The translations under genes were made by a program, and so were the position numbers. Shown here one piece after another: positions 63,040 through 64,000 of a stretch of 64,000 bases of DNA. Origin of the DNA: Caulobacter sp. Root655 (GTDB lineage: Bacteria; Pseudomonadota; Alphaproteobacteria; Caulobacterales; Caulobacteraceae); assembly GCF_001427665.1 (NCBI RefSeq), contig NZ_LMHC01000012.1, positions 249,223-313,222 on the forward strand, given 5' to 3'. A model generated the notes under the pieces. The model had not been told where the DNA came from and searched no databases. It saw nothing but the letters and a program-made list of their open reading frames with translations. Within the stretch, counting starts at the first letter, position 1, and each line of letters begins with the position of its first letter.

Positions 63040-64000
63040 CTATGTTTTCGCGGGGCCGGTCAGGCGCAACATCAGCACGCTGTGGGGCGCCAGCCGCGCT
63101 TGCAGCTTGGTGCTGGTGTCGCCGGTCTTCTTGCTCCACAGGTCGGACCAGCCGTAGACATTCTGCTTGAAATCGACCGACCGCTTGCTCAGGTCATCGG
63201 TCAAGATTTGCTTCTTCCAGTCATGGTGAACGTCGACAGCCTGGTTGGAGCGGTTCAGGAACATCAGTGCCCATTCCCCGCCGTCGAGTGGCTTGGCATA
63301 GACCTCCAGCGGACCGTCGGCCAGGACGCGCAGCGCCTGCACACCCAGCTTGTCCTGGCTCACCGCGATCACGCCGGGGTTGGTCAGGATGCGGCGGGTC
63401 GACTCGGACATGGAACGCAGGTCGTTGCCCAGGATGAGGGGCGAGGCCATCATGGCCCAGATCGACAGATGGGCGCGGTCTTCATCCTCGCTCATGCCGT
63501 TGCCCACTTCGAGCATGTCCATATCGTTCCAGTGGCCGGGCCCCGCGAACTTGCGCAGGCCTGCCTGCCTGTCGAGGATGCGCAGCACGCCCAGACCCGT
63601 CGAGAAACCGGGACTGAATTCGCAGTCGAAGCAATTATAGATATCGGGCGTGGTGCGCCACGAATGGCCAACCTGGCCGGCCCACTCCCACGGCTTGTTG
63701 ATGCCCCATTCGCATAGGCTGAACAGCATCGGACGGCCCGACTTGGCGATCGCGTCGCGCATCGTGGTGTAGGCCGCCTCGGCGTTTAGACTCTGGGCGT
63801 CGCACCAGTCGTACTTGACGTAATCGATGCCCCAGCGCGCATAGGTCCGCGCATCCTGATACTCGTGGCCGCGGCTACCGGGATGGCCGCCGCAGGTGGT
63901 CGCGCCGGCGTCCGAGTAGATGCCCAGCTTGAGTCCCTTGCCATGCACATAGTCCGCCAGCGCCTTGATGCCGGATGGGAAGCGCTTGGGGTCGGGCTGG
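63040..64000 (-). CDS. Glycoside hydrolase family 27 (alpha-galactosidase-like), 5' part outside window
   Basis: The gene enters from the right edge, so its N-terminus is missing. The visible part has GH27 motifs: RFPSGIKALADYVHGKGLKL, the nucleophile Asp in YVKYDWCDAQSLN, and the acid/base Asp region PGHWNDMDMLEVGNG, with ASPLILGNDLRSM after it. It ends in a beta-sandwich (VLMLRLTGPAKT). It removes terminal alpha-galactose, and possibly beta-arabinopyranose, from plant polysaccharide. It probably forms an operon with the GH43 gene. Confidence 0.87.
   Translation of the reverse strand, partial: QPDPKRFPSGIKALADYVHGKGLKLGIYSDAGATTCGGHPGSRGHEYQDARTYARWGIDYVKYDWCDAQSLNAEAAYTTMRDAIAKSGRPMLFSLCEWGINKPWEWAGQVGHSWRTTPDIYNCFDCEFSPGFSTGLGVLRILDRQAGLRKFAGPGHWNDMDMLEVGNGMSEDEDRAHLSIWAMMASPLILGNDLRSMSESTRRILTNPGVIAVSQDKLGVQALRVLADGPLEVYAKPLDGGEWALMFLNRSNQAVDVHHDWKKQILTDDLSKRSVDFKQNVYGWSDLWSKKTGDTSTKLQARLAPHSVLMLRLTGPAKT

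Overview
The window is GC-rich and gene-dense, with short intergenic gaps and many ATGA or GTGA stop/start overlaps. Two large TonB-dependent receptors paired with catabolic genes, several Tat-exported enzymes, and a lac-type set of GMC dehydrogenase, DUF1080 hydrolase and TIM-barrel isomerase genes all suggest an alphaproteobacterium of the Caulobacter type (Caulobacteraceae). No rRNA, tRNA, CRISPR, phage or complete insertion sequence was seen. The assignment is inference from gene content, not from a marker gene.

Layout. 1-8145 (+): alkylation repair (AlkA part of an Ada/AlkA fusion cut by the window edge, then Ogt), an SMP-30-type lactonase, a CLC channel with CBS domains, an AraC-type regulator, a SAM methyltransferase and FadE. 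8426-13872 (+): a TonB receptor and a Tat-exported GH2 beta-galactosidase. 13934-21388 (-): a compact seven-gene operon (KAS III, reductase/epimerase, metallo-hydrolase, F390-synthetase-like adenylating enzyme, ATP-grasp, acyltransferase-like, Rieske oxygenase), preceded by an XRE regulator with a palindromic operator candidate. It looks like an uncharacterised biosynthetic pathway. 22179-27181: a membrane SGNH protein, diverging from a ferritin-like protein, carbamoyltransferase, DUF5989 and methyltransferase operon. 27212-36513: a LysR regulator diverging from a purine/nucleoside uptake and salvage operon (TonB receptor, nucleoside hydrolase, AzgA-type permease, deaminase, MmgE/PrpD).

36538-41138 (-): a nitrate-type ABC transporter with a porin as first gene. 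Its leader carries two hairpins with identical AACGAC hexaloops overlapping an intrinsic terminator, the pattern of an ANTAR (NasT/NasR) antitermination target. 41493-51924: the 3-keto-glycoside locus (GMC dehydrogenase and small subunit, two DUF1080 hydrolases, cytochrome c, two isomerases, an oxidoreductase, an MFS transporter and a LacI repressor). 51925-60922: a decayed autotransporter fragment, a 94-residue mini-YD protein, a candidate immunity protein, and two large Sec-exported YD-repeat proteins, one ending in a Hint domain plus toxin-like tip. 61235-64000 (-): a GH43 and a partial GH27 enzyme for plant polysaccharide breakdown.

Four short elements bounded by CTAG (11119-11256, 33910-34013, 37336-37521, 50966-51136) sit at gene ends. 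In each, at least one terminal CTAG provides a neighbouring gene's stop codon. The two most promising items for new biology are the seven-gene operon and the secreted two-protein YD/toxin locus. The ANTAR leader is the clearest regulatory RNA.
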